From the NCBI GenBank assembly GCA_037176905.1, contig JBBBWG010001815.1, positions 8,366-32,427 on the forward strand: a DNA stretch of 24,062 nt, written 5' to 3'. The position numbers and the translations under genes were made by a program. The stretch's first letter is position 1; each line of letters begins with the position of its first letter. Shown here piece by piece: positions 10,372 through 20,053 of the stretch. The notes under the pieces are model-generated. The model was given only the letters and a program-made list of their open reading frames with translations, was not told the origin of the DNA and ran no database searches. This stretch comes from Azolla pinnata (lineage: Eukaryota; Streptophyta; Polypodiopsida; Salviniales; Salviniaceae).

Positions 10372-10436
10372 CTGATGATAGGGAAAACGGAAGGACTTTC
10401 TAAACAAAGAAAGGAAATTTCTCTTCAGCAATAGGC

Positions 10437-10456
10437 AGAGAGAGAGAGAGAGAGAG
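10437..10456 (+). repeat. (AG)n microsatellite (CT on the F-box transcript strand)
   Basis: An uninterrupted AG tract of about 20 bases. On the minus strand it reads (CT)n, typical of plant 5' UTRs and core promoters. Confidence 0.9.
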
Positions 10457-10566
10457 TCTCGGACTGACCTTTCAATTCCCCTGTACCGTCACAATCTCTG
10501 ACATGGCTTCGGCCGTCTGGCATCAATATCGTTTCAGTCCAAAAGAAGGAGCAAATCAGAGGAAGA

Positions 10567-10598
10567 GGAAGGAAGGAAGGAAGGAAGGAAGGAAGGAA
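10567..10598 (+). repeat. (GGAA)8 microsatellite
   Basis: Eight perfect GGAA units, which read as TTCC on the F-box transcript strand. This helps create a spurious serine-rich open frame on the minus strand. Confidence 0.95.
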
Positions 10599-10680
10599 AC
10601 GCCCACAAAAAGATGAAGAAACTCAACGAAGAACACCCAGGGCTCTCAGATTGACTGCTAGGGGAAGCCCAAGGAAACAA

Positions 10681-10735
10681 CGACGACGAAGACGAAGACG
10701 AAGACGAAGACGAAGAAGAAGAAGAAGAAGAAGAA
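10681..10735 (+). repeat. Compound (GAC/GAA)n trinucleotide repeat
   Basis: A run of GAC and GAAGAC units passes into pure GAA units. On the minus strand it is a TTC/GTC-rich pyrimidine-biased tract and would read as poly-serine in one frame. It lies in the promoter or leader region of the F-box gene and is not judged coding. Confidence 0.93.
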
Positions 10736-10859
10736 GCTGGGACGAGGGCCCAAAACCTCGGATGACGACGACAAAGCTGTGAATGGAAGGAGGCCGAAGG
10801 AGAAGTCTTGGGATCGGAGAGAAGCAAGACGGCAGTGGCAGGGTCTGGGCGGTGAGGAA

Positions 10860-10868
10860 TTAGGGTTT
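10860..10868 (-). promoter_or_regulatory. Second telo-box (AAACCCTAA) upstream of the F-box gene
   Basis: Same motif as at 10363-10371, on the minus strand, at the outer end of the microsatellite cluster. It may mark the proximal promoter. No TATA box could be placed with confidence. Confidence 0.3.
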
Positions 10869-10942
10869 ACAGGAGGAGGGAGGGAAGGGAGGGGAAAGGC
10901 ACGAACCTGTCGTCTCGCTCGCTCTCAACTGTGTTGCTTCTT

Positions 10943-10960
10943 CTGCTGCTGCTGCTGCTG
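10943..10960 (+). repeat. (CTG)6 microsatellite
   Basis: Six CTG units followed by CAG. No reading frame around it is believable. Confidence 0.9.
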
Positions 10961-11395
10961 CAGAGGATCCATCGCCATAGCCATAGCTCGGGGATTGGCT
11001 TGACTTTGTTGGTCTCTGTGTCTTCTCTGTGTCTTCTCTGTTTCTTCTGTTCGGGGAGAGTGGTTGTGGGTTCGAGTCCTGCCACCGCCTCTTTTTTTAC
11101 TTACACAAAACAAAGAAAGAATTCAGCACAATCCACACAAATACATGTTATGTGATAATACTACTTGATATTCTCTTCTGGTCTTCTTTCTTTGGGTAAA
11201 CACACACACAAGGGCACAAACACAAATACCACTGTTGGTCTCCTCTTCTACTCTCTCTGTTTCTTTTTTTTTTTGGTGGGCGTAATATCTTTCTTGCTCC
11301 TCTCTTCGAGTTATAAAGCTTTTCTCCGGCTCCGGCTCCATCGGCTGCAGATCGTCCTTCGATCCGTCGATTAGGGAAGGAAAAGTGACAAAGAT
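10961..11395. other. Low-complexity spacer with a tRNA T-arm-like word
   Basis: Pyrimidine-rich sequence that includes three near-copies of an 11-base tctgtgtcttc word (about 11014-11048) and a poly-T run near 11265-11274. At about 11064-11080, GTGGG-TTCGAGT-CCTGC can fold as a T-arm and contains the Pol III B-box GGTTCGAGTCC. No anticodon arm or acceptor partner is found at tRNA distance, so no tRNA is called. Confidence 0.4.
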
Positions 11396-11466
11396 TGGGA
11401 GAGATGGAGAGAGGGAGGGAGGGAGAGAGAGACAGAGAGAGAGAGAGATATGTAAAGAGAGAGAAT
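11396..11466 (+). repeat. GA-rich degenerate microsatellite
   Basis: Interrupted GA/GGGA repeats. The minus strand reads as Leu-Ser repeats in a spurious open frame. Confidence 0.85.
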
Positions 11467-14409
11467 ACAACAGGAAGCATGTCCCATCTTACTGTTTCGA
11501 AAGGTATCATCGCCAGTGTCGGCGGCAAGAAGGCGAAATCCACTAGCGATTGCCATCAGAAGACGCGGAACGAAGGATGGGATTATACTGCCCATCTTCT
11601 TGCGCCTGAAACCTGCGTGGCATCGTCCCACTGACTGTGCCGCCGCAAATGATTGATGAACATGATGAACATTATTACATACCGAGGGGGAGACTAAAGA
11701 TACTGTTTAACCCATGCGATTCACCGCTGATTATATAAGATCGTCCCTGTACAATACCGAGTGCACGAATGAAGGATTGCGCAGAGCAATCAGCAGATTC
11801 GGATAGAGCTTTGCATGACCGAATTTTGCACAACATCCATGAATCAGTAACCTGTAGTCTGAACTTTTTTTTTTCATACAACCAGCAGATTGCCCCATGC
11901 TTTGCATTGTGGCCTCCACAATAAACTCCAATTCAATGGTGTCAAGTGCTTTTTCAAATACATCTCGATTCGCTTGCTCTCGCATACTTTGGCCCCAGTG
12001 CAGAGACATTAACAATATTCTCTTGTATTTTTCTTGTCATTATAAAAGCATGATGGGTACTTGCCACGGAAGCGATAATAGGCCATCGACATAAGGCCCT
12101 CTTCCTTTTTGGAGAAAGTTTAATCAATAGTTGCCTCGATGAGCTCTGTGTATGTCATAACCTTATATAATCCATGCATTCGTGACCATATGAATGTCTG
12201 GCATGGCGAGACGTGTCATAGTATATGTCGTCGTTTTTTTCAAGCTTTGTTTGCCATATACAACAGAACATCTTTTATTGTATCTTGAAAAACTACGAAA
12301 GAATTGCAAAAATTATGCTCAACCATCATGATATAAGCATATTTTCTAATATATTTATATATCTCATACTTAATGTTACTTTAGGAATATCCCCTTAGTC
12401 CATACTTCTACAAAGTTCTAGAAAGTTATAGAATAAATATTTTGGATTACTTTTAAGATATTTTCATACATGTACGTTAGCTCACACTATAAATACTTGT
12501 ATCTCATTAATTCCTATCAAAGGATTCAATGCTAGTCATTCCTATGACCATGCTAGAGGCTTATATTTGTGATACTAGGCAAACATGAAATGTCAACACC
12601 GATGTAGAAAAGCTAAACGTTTACTTATTACAACATCTGAATTGCTTAACATGTTATCATACTGACCCTTAATTGTAATTATCAATTGCTTCCAAGTTGC
12701 TTGTACAATCTCTACCATTGGCATCTTGTTTTTCTTAGAGACAAAGGAACGCCTAACCACCCACAAGTTCCATTGAACTATTCCAGACCATGCTTCCTAT
12801 ATCTTCTATACTTGTGGAGCCCTTCCATTAGAAGTATCTGAGTGGTACGATAACTTGCATAGCTTATTCTGGGAGAAAACATTACATGAAATCCACGGAG
12901 TCAAGCTCATAAGCATGGCTCATCGCAGCTATGTTGATCGAAGAAGCCATGCCCCATGATATGACTCCAAAAAACTTGAGTAGAAGAATATCTAGAGTAG
13001 GCTACCCCATACCTATTATGCATTCACACAAGACTAAAAACAATGCCTAATCATCTCTTGTTGATTACAATACACACCAGGTACACCATTTAGTGGACCA
13101 TGTAATCATACTTAATTTGAGTTATTATTATAGTAATTAAGAAATTAAAGGGTGCCTTTAAGCTCTAAGGAATTGTAATGAACTATAAGTAACCTATATG
13201 AAAGACCCATGCATTTTTAGTGAGATCTTCCTATTAGTTAAGAGAAGATACAAATGAAGAACAACTAAATTGGTTAGAAACGATCCATGTATATTGTAAT
13301 TGCTAGCCAATGTTTAGTGGAGAATAAATCAGAACTTGTTTACTCTTGACTGTAAGCCCATTCTGTGCATATATTGTTTTTGTGTTAAATATTTGAGTTC
13401 ATTAGACTTGACCTGAATTGAATCATATAAGTCATATGCATCAAATACTTGTGTACCTCTACATGGTCTAACTAAAAGTAATCCATACTACCAAACCTTT
13501 AGCGAAGATTATTTGGAAGAAAGATATGATTTACTTGAATGTATTTTTCTTAATCAAGGAGATAGTTTTGTTATCCTTCCCTTGATAGATGTGTTTATAT
13601 TGCGCATTTCATTCATTGTACAGTAAGATCTCACCAATCCGTAAGTCTTTTATAACTAGACTAACTTCATGGCTAGTTAAGATTTACACAAATCAAAAGA
13701 GGGTTACATTCCAATTAAAGTTTTCTTTCTTTTGCTTCTCTGTTCGGCCAAAGACCAAAAATCAGAATCGGGTTTTCTATATAGTCTGTACAAAATGTAT
13801 CCGGAATTCACACTTCCTAACTCTGAGCATCATCAGTCTTCCGTTGATCTTCCGCTTAGAGCGTGAATGACAGTGTGAGTTTGTGTCTGTGTGCATTCCA
13901 ACTTGAGCATCGACTCATGAATTTCTTATGTGTCCTTCTGCACCCGTCTTCTACTGGTGGTTTTCTTGTTTTGCGAGCAACACTTCTCTTCTTTGCTTGC
14001 GAAGACCCCCTATTGAACAATGCCATCAAATCTTCAGTTCGCGTAGTTGCCACTCTGACTAGAGTGCACTGGTTCCTGTAGTTAAGTCGATCTGACCCCT
14101 CTTGAGCCAGACATTGCTAGTTCGGCCAGTTCGCAAGGATTTAAGGAGCTCTCGGGTGGAATATCGGGAGATCTTTTCCTTAAAATGATCGTTTGTTGTT
14201 GCTGCTGCTTTCGACATCTCTGGTTCGCATTCAATCATTACCACTCGCTGGCTTGAAACAGTTAAAAACGGTCGTGGAAGCATGCGGATCGTGCTACGAA
14301 CGAGTGCTCGAAACGACGACGAGTGCAAACATGCATTCTCTACGTATATCGGCCGGTATCAAGCAAGAATGCACTCTCTATGTAATTGCTATCAAGTCTC
14401 TGCACAAAA
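11467..14409. other. Gene-poor AT-rich region, possibly decayed transposon material
   Basis: No intact gene is recognised in almost 3 kb. Features of note are an LTR-like AT-rich stretch with a tataaatac word near 12490, broken minus-strand open frames at about 12595-12870, and minus-strand open frames at 13856-14328 without recognisable domains. Terminal repeats and target-site duplications were not found, so no element is named. Confidence 0.4.
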
Positions 14410-14434
14410 TGATCTGGGTTTTTTTCCCAGATCA
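14410..14434. other. Small perfect hairpin
   Basis: TGATCTGGG and CCCAGATCA form a 9-bp perfect stem around a T7 loop. It lies about 190 bases before the COX7C-like start codon. It may be chance or a promoter cruciform. Confidence 0.5.
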
Positions 14435-14510
14435 AAAAATAAAATGATCAGCTGAACAGATGCTGACAGAGGGGGTTAAGGCCATTTTTGTAATTTACCT
14501 AAACTTATCA

Positions 14511-14560
14511 TCCTCTTCTTCTGCTTCTTCTTCTTCTTCTTCTTCTTCTTCTCCTTCTTC
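14511..14560 (+). repeat. (TTC/TCC)n pyrimidine repeat in the COX7C-like promoter or 5' UTR
   Basis: A TCTTC/TTC-rich run of about 50 bases followed by an agagagacag stretch. CT-rich tracts of this kind are frequent around plant transcription starts. This one begins about 110 bases before the start codon. Confidence 0.8.
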
Positions 14561-14621
14561 AGAGAGACAGAGAAAACACACAGAGACACAGAGTCGAGAA
14601 ACAGAAAGCTCCGGCGTATCC

Positions 14622-17591
14622 ATGGCCGCTTCCGTTTCTTCGTCGATTTGCCGAAAGGTCTTCAACTCCACCTCCAGAAAGGCTCTCCCAGGTACCCCTC
14701 TCTCCACCACCACCATCATCTCTCTCTCTCTCTCTTTCTCTCGTTGTCTCTCTCTTTGCTTTGTAGTATATGATGTTGTTTTCTACGGAGTCGGAACCTT
14801 GATCGTGAGTCGCTTCGCATCGCTTTCTCCGACGGTCCACACCTTTATGGTCTGCTGTGCCGTGAGACCTTTGTTCAACCATTGATTCGTTTTTGCATGC
14901 GCCCTTGCCAAGATTTTTAAGGTTGCTTTGCAGAACGAAACGCTTACCCGTGGATCGCTTTGCATCTGTCTTTTTGGTTTTCTTTCCCGATTTCAGAAAC
15001 TTCTGTTTTCAGGAGATTTTTTTTAGCGATTTCGATAGCTTTTTTTATGATTGAACCGTCCACATTTTCTTGCGATTTGCTCGGATGTTCCGTCATTTTT
15101 CTTGATGGTTCCAAGATTTCATGCAGAGTGAAACCCTAGATTCGAAAAGATCTATGATCACAAAATGGGCCTTCATGTTGTTTTAAGGTTTCTCAGCCAA
15201 GGAGTCTTGACCAAAAAAGGCTTCCATTTTTTCACCTCTATTTCATACACTACTTTAGAGCTTTGTATCAGGCTCCTTAATTGAATCTATCGAGTCCTTT
15301 AGGCGACTCTCAATGAAAGCTGTAGCTCTCTTTGACCCATTAAGAGTTTCTCTGAGGTACTTAATCAGGATCTCATAGAGATTTACAGTGGTTATAGAAT
15401 TATGGTCATAATGTTTTAGGGTCTCTTGTTGGTCCTTTTCTCAATGAGCATCAAAATTTGGTTTTGTTTGCTTAAAGCCTTCTTTTCGAAAATTCAGCAG
15501 AGATGTATGTTGGTTTGAGCTAGTGTTTTCTTAGGGTTTCAGTTCTTAATAGCTGAGATTGGGGGGTTTCTCTCTGAAATTCAGTGCATGGGAAATTCGG
15601 TGATGCATGCGAAATTATTAGTCCAGGGTTTCTGTAATCATGTCTTTCAAATTTCAAACTCATCGTAAGAGAGATCTGTGAGATATGTGCATAACGAAGC
15701 ACCTTCTGCATCTAAGCATCCAGAAAATTGAAAGAAATTCCATAAATGGTTGATGCATCTACTAGCTGTTTAAAGAATAATGGGCTTACTAGGGAAAGCA
15801 GTATCATGTCAATTAACATAGTCAATTCAGACCTCTTTTTCTGGTACTCTCCATTTACAAAATTATCATTAGCAAACAATTGAAGGAAACTAAATAGGTA
15901 ACATGCAAAGTAAAAAGCTTTCAAGAACCAATGTTTCCACCGGGATACCCTCTTCCTTTTCTTGTTTTCTGTTGCTCATTTTTTCTTCTTGTAAAATTTC
16001 CCCAATATCTGTCAGAGAATCTTTTTTTTCTGTCCTTTTTGCCCTTTTTTCTGCTGATTTTTACCCTTTTTTCAGCTTATTTTGAGAACTTAGAAGTCGT
16101 AAATTCGGCCTATATTTTTCGTTCTGGGTTGTCACCAAGAAAGCACTGAAGGAGATCTGAGATAACTTAATTCTTCTGCTTTTTTCTTTCCTTTTTTGTT
16201 TTGCATCGCTCTCAAAATACCTAAAATGTTTCTCATTTCTGTGTTTTATTCCCATTTTACTCCTAAATCACTTTTGCAGGTAAAGTGGGAAAACCTTCTG
16301 TGCAAAATGTGTAGTATCTATAGGTTAGCTGCTCTTATGTGGGTCATCTGCATCTTAAGCATCTAATTTTAAGATGCGCACATCTATTGAACATCAAAAT
16401 GTATTCTGTGTGTTTTTTTAGGGTTTATCACAGGCATTATGTCATTATACTTTTTATATTACTATTGAATCTATATTATATTTGTGAATTTCGGTTTTTG
16501 ACAGTAATGCTTCAGGGGTTCTCTGAATTAAAACACAATGAGATCTCATTATGCATACGATAATGACCTTCTTTGTTCAGAGTTATCTCTATCTATCCTT
16601 TGCTAGAGTAGTGAAGATCAAATAATTTGCATGGTTGTTTGACCCCGAGTTTTAGGATTTTTTAAGGATACTTAGGGTCTGGGCGACCTCAACTTGTATT
16701 TTGCTTAAGGATTTTCAGAGATCAAGAAATGCTTCCTTAGTGGCTTATGAGAGACACTTGAAGAATGATTGTTTTAAAGGGTTTTCTGTTGTGAGCACCT
16801 TTATAGATTCCCTAGTCTTAAAAGGATTTGTGAAAATTTCTGAGCAATAATTCTTCATTTGGGCTACATTTTAGGGCATGTAGGGAAAGAGAGGGTTTAA
16901 GTGGAGCACGGTAAGCATTGTCATGAAGGAAAACTGTTTTGTAATGAGATATGTCAGTGGCTGCTTCTTACTGCAGGATGTGGGAAGTTTTTGCATAAGG
17001 CCTATCTTTCTGACGAGATTTCTATTCGGAACTATCGAGGAATATTTCTTGATTATGGGGTTGCAGTTGAGGCGTTTCTTAGAGAGGGTTCAATTGGGAC
17101 ATGGGAAGCAGTGTTGTAAAAGGCAAAACTATTCTGAACTGATAGATATTAGAGAGTCTGGAGTATGCTGTTTTAGGGTTTAATTTCAGAGGCTTAATAG
17201 ATGGAGGGAAAATCTAGGGATTCTTAGAGGAATGAGAGCTATTTTGGGTTTTAAAGAGGGTTGTGGGAAATGTTTGACACAACTGAAATAATTCTAAATA
17301 AGAGATAATAGTAAAAGCTACTAAGGGTTGTGCATTTTTGTATGCTACATACATACACTAGGGCCGAGGCAGTTTCACAGTACGAGGGTGAAGCAGATGG
17401 GCAGTGAAGCTCATGGTGCTAGCCATGACGGCTATGATGATTACATCCATGCTGAGCACATGTACAATCTGCCTGCGATGAAGAACAGGACACTCAAGAT
17501 GGCACTGGCTGTCTCCGCTGTCGTCGGCATCGGAACCGCTGTGCCCATCGTCGCAGTTATCTTCCAACAGAAAAAAGCTAAGATCATGTGA
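14622..17591 (+). CDS. COX7C: Cytochrome c oxidase subunit 7c-like protein, mitochondrial (2 exons)
   Basis: Exons 14622-14691 and 17362-17591 join in phase (CCAG|GTACCC and CACTAG|GG) to encode 99 residues. Residues 1-33 are Ser/Arg-rich without acids and contain RQFHSTR, a typical mitochondrial presequence with an R-x-F-x-S-like processing site. A hydrophilic His/Asp-rich stretch (35-56) follows. The C-terminal half has one membrane helix (about 69-91) preceded by YNLPAMKNRTLKM and followed by FQQKKAK. The spacing NLP-N(R/K)-L-G-P-V-Q-K matches the small complex IV subunit 7c (Cox8 in yeast), an inner-membrane subunit of the terminal oxidase. Plant homologues are often annotated only as unknown small proteins. 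The start is the first ATG after the CT-rich leader. The splice removes 2.67 kb and splits the presequence from the subunit. Another small single-pass mitochondrial protein is possible; I consider 7c most likely. Confidence 0.85.
14692..17361 (+). other. Large intron of the COX7C-like gene
   Basis: This GT-AG intron holds no convincing exon; open frames such as 16901-17119 resemble nothing known. It begins with a (TC)n tract at about 14719-14741. It carries several AGGGTTT words (for example near 15534, 16420 and 17174) and a pair of ~55-base related blocks at about 16887 and 17080. A long first intron after a short coding exon is common in plant housekeeping genes and can enhance expression; that role is inference. 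Confidence 0.75.
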
Positions 17592-18376
17592 AACAAACAA
17601 GTCTCTCTTCTTCGAAATGCATCATTGGTTGGCCAATCACCTTCTCTTTAGACCTTCCACTTTTGATCAAGGAATGAATGATGGGCTAAACTCTTTTTTT
17701 TTTTTCTCCTTCCCTTCTTTATGATTTGGATTTCGGATGGATCAATACTTTTGTTTCCCTCCCCCCTTGGTGGGAAGTAAAGAAAATAATGGTGATTTTG
17801 TAGTTCTGTGGGGAAGCAAGTTATTCATACACCATGAAGGAGTCCAGCTTGCCCCAATCTATCGTATGGTGAATGATTGAGGCTCAAGTTGTCGGCAAAT
17901 GTAGAAACACAATGGGGCCTGCAACTTTTTCTTGTTCACTTGCTATTCATAAACGCTCTTCTGAATCTCAGTTGCCACAGCCTCTTCTAGCAGTATGTTG
18001 AAGGTGCAGAAGTTTAGGGTTTTAGGTTTGAAATTGGCATCAGATCAGTTCTCATGTGCTGGCCTACACCTTGGTGGAACTTTGCATAAACTGTTGTAGT
18101 TACGACTATTCAGATGATGGTGCTCAATGTCCCACAATGCCTAACAGGGAATTCCTAGAATATAAGGTCAGATCGGTGCTGATTTGTTGCAGGTATGCCA
18201 TGCATTATTGAAATTCTGGGACCCAAAAACTCCCAAGAGCTCTTATGTCTATGGTAATCTTTGCAGGCCATGGGTGATTCCTTTTCCGCGTAGTGTATAG
18301 ATTGTGTCGTGTTGGATAAGCACAAGATTTGGAAAGAAAGGCTCTTGATGATGCCATGATGCTATACCCTGGCCCA
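17592..18376. other. 3' UTR and spacer after the COX7C-like gene
   Basis: The first ~250 bases are probably 3' UTR and include a poly-T run near 17692-17705. No clear AATAAA is seen close by. The remainder has no recognisable gene. Confidence 0.45.
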
Positions 18377-18720
18377 TATTCATTGCTCGATCCATCCATC
18401 AATCAATCGATCAATATTGGTGTGATTCCTTTTCTATTGCAGCCTTTTTTGACAGCCCACGATCTGGTCTGCTCAGCCAACGGCAACGATCGCCATCGAT
18501 CGGTGATGATGAAGGCTGGGAAAGGATCCTCTTTTGCTCGTTTGTGCATTCGATGGATGGATGGATGTTCATCGATCCGATGATATTCCGATCGATCTGA
18601 TGGGTGGATGCGACAATGATGCTCGTGGATCTGATGATTCCGACCGGTGGATGAATCAAATCGATGGATGAATTGAATCGATGGATGAATTGCATCGGAT
18701 GGAGTCGGAACCCATGGCAA
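18377..18720. repeat. GATGG/CGATCGAT-rich low-complexity patch
   Basis: Dense, irregular repetition of ATCGATGGATG, GATCGATC and GATGAAT words, including four GATG-type units in a row near 18552-18567 and a repeated atcgatggatgaattg at about 18660-18690. Two overlapping minus-strand open frames of ~130 codons (His/Ser/Ile-rich) are by-products of the repeat. The word content resembles the patch at 3896-4075. Confidence 0.7.
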
Positions 18721-18890
18721 AGGCAGAGAGATGTATGAATGGGATGGAACAGATGGAATCTGAGCGCATTTTTCTGAGCGATCACCGTGACATTCTGCTG
18801 CACCCATTCTAATCAGTGACTTGGCAAAGATTGGATTTGATTAAGGAGAGAGAGCAGGAGCGTGTGTAATTAGTAGCCGGTGATTAGTAA

Positions 18891-19046
18891 ACCCAACCAA
18901 CTGTTCCTAATCACCATGCAAACAACATCTATTCCGATTCTCCGAAAACAGTTGGTTGGGTGACATAACCACCATGCAAACAACATCTACTCCAATTGAA
19001 GTTGGATGAAATAATCACCATGCAGATACAAGTCATCTTCCATTGA
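18891..19046. repeat. Hairpin-containing direct repeat, three copies of a CACCATGCA unit
   Basis: ACCCAACCAACTGTT (18891-18905) is perfectly complementary to 18947-18961, giving a 15-bp stem with a 41-base loop. In addition, caccatgcaaacaacatct occurs at 18912 and 18970, and a weaker copy (caccatgcagata) lies at 19016. Periods are 58 and 46 bases. This may be a remnant of a small non-autonomous transposon. No coding potential is seen. Confidence 0.75.
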
Positions 19047-20053
19047 CATGTGTCTCAAAAGCTTCCTCTTTTTTTCTTTCAATCTCTGTGAGCATTCAAA
19101 TCGATGTTAAGATAAGAAGTTCTTAAATCATTTAGTGATTAATCAAGATAGATCCGCATACTGCAGCCTGAAACTGCAGTTGATTCCAAATGGGATCTGA
19201 TAGTTGCAATTCTTTGCTTTATGATACACCAAATCTTTTGGTTTATCAGTCGGGCAAACGAAGCATCATAATGCTTCGTATGAAACATGATCTTTACAAT
19301 CATTTCAAGCCATCTGGGCTTGCTGTATGTATACATAGCTATCAATTCAAAATTACATCTCGGGACGTGAAAATGAAAAAGCTAATGAGTTCTGACGTGG
19401 AATAATAATGTCCGGGCTCCTTTGTACAGTCAATCTGGTTGTTGCTTACATGATTTTTCTTCCATTGGTTACATCACATTCATGCTCAGAAGCCATAAGA
19501 GTCAATTACAAAGGATGTTCTGTCAGGATTACGATGACGATTCATTTGTTTGCATCCCAACCACTTGGCCTAAAATAAATAACAAGTATCTTTATTTCGG
19601 ACAAAACGTCGATGGCTTCCGCAGAGTGAACAGCATTCATTATATATGTCGATCTGCATAACTCCATTTGCCTCCATTGCAGGATCTCATTGCATTGTTG
19701 TAAGCTGCAGCTGCTCTGATGGAATAGAGAAAAAACCCTCATCTCAACACTTATGGATTGATGAAAAAACCCTTTTCCAAAGCTCCTCCTTTTTCTTCCT
19801 CCTATGTGCGCTCTCCCCAATTGTAGAATGTTAGCCAGCCAACAACTCGCTTGATTGCAGAGCTCTACGAGTGCATCCAAGCCGGGACCAGACATTTAGT
19901 GTGATGCTTTTCTGTGCTTCCCCTGCCAGCACTTTTTTCAGTCGATTTCGATGTCGCTACTTTCCACTTCTGAATACTACTCTTTGTTTTCTTTCTGAAG
20001 GGGGGATCAGAGCGTTCGTTCGCATGCAACATAAAATACATACATACATATGT
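19047..20053. other. Spacer and probable 3' UTR of the minus-strand unknown gene
   Basis: The part next to 20054 should be the 3' UTR of the gene ending there. A 117-codon minus-strand open frame (19542-19895) shows no domain and is not linked by splice sites to the gene, so it is not called. Nothing else is recognised. Confidence 0.45.

Larger units (their letters stand above)
9570..10469 (-). other. 5' leader of the F-box gene with a possible intron
   Basis: Read on the minus strand, a good donor-like site (AAAG followed by gtcagt, boundary at plus 10469/10468) lies upstream of pyrimidine-containing acceptor-like sites at about 9590-9606, close before the ATG. That would give a ~0.86-kb intron in the 5' UTR. 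Other donor-like words (for example near plus 9864) also exist, so the exact structure is uncertain. No other gene is seen in this stretch. Confidence 0.35.

Noticed and set aside
10534..10827. Serine-rich 97-codon protein on the minus strand
   Set aside because: The open frame is produced by the GGAA and GAC/GAA microsatellites and has no non-repetitive conserved part.
10847..11088. A split tRNA with acceptor halves GGCGGTG (10847) and CACCGCC (about 11082)
   Set aside because: The 7-base complementarity is exact, but the halves are ~240 bases apart. The base after GGCGGTG is not T, no A-box or anticodon arm follows, and an intron of that size is not plausible for a plant tRNA.
11123..11631. 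Overlapping minus-strand open frames rich in Leu-Ser repeats
   Set aside because: They are translations of GA/CT-rich low-complexity sequence in several frames at once.
13856..14328. Minus-strand open frames of 65 and 89 codons as a possible retroelement gag remnant
   Set aside because: The two frames are not continuous, start with non-ATG codons and show no zinc knuckle or capsid motif. The plus strand is equally open.
18129..18167. snRNA-type promoter (gtcccacaatg as USE followed by tataagg 32 bases later)
   Set aside because: The USE has two mismatches in its last bases, and no U1, U2, U4, U5 or U6-like sequence starts at the expected distance.
18403..18807. Two 130-134-codon minus-strand open frames rich in His, Ile and Ser
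   Set aside because: They arise from GATGG/ATCGATGG repeats, are open in two frames at once and lack a conserved core.
19542..19895. 117-codon minus-strand open frame
   Set aside because: It lies where the 3' UTR of the unknown gene is expected, has no recognisable domain and no splice link to that gene.
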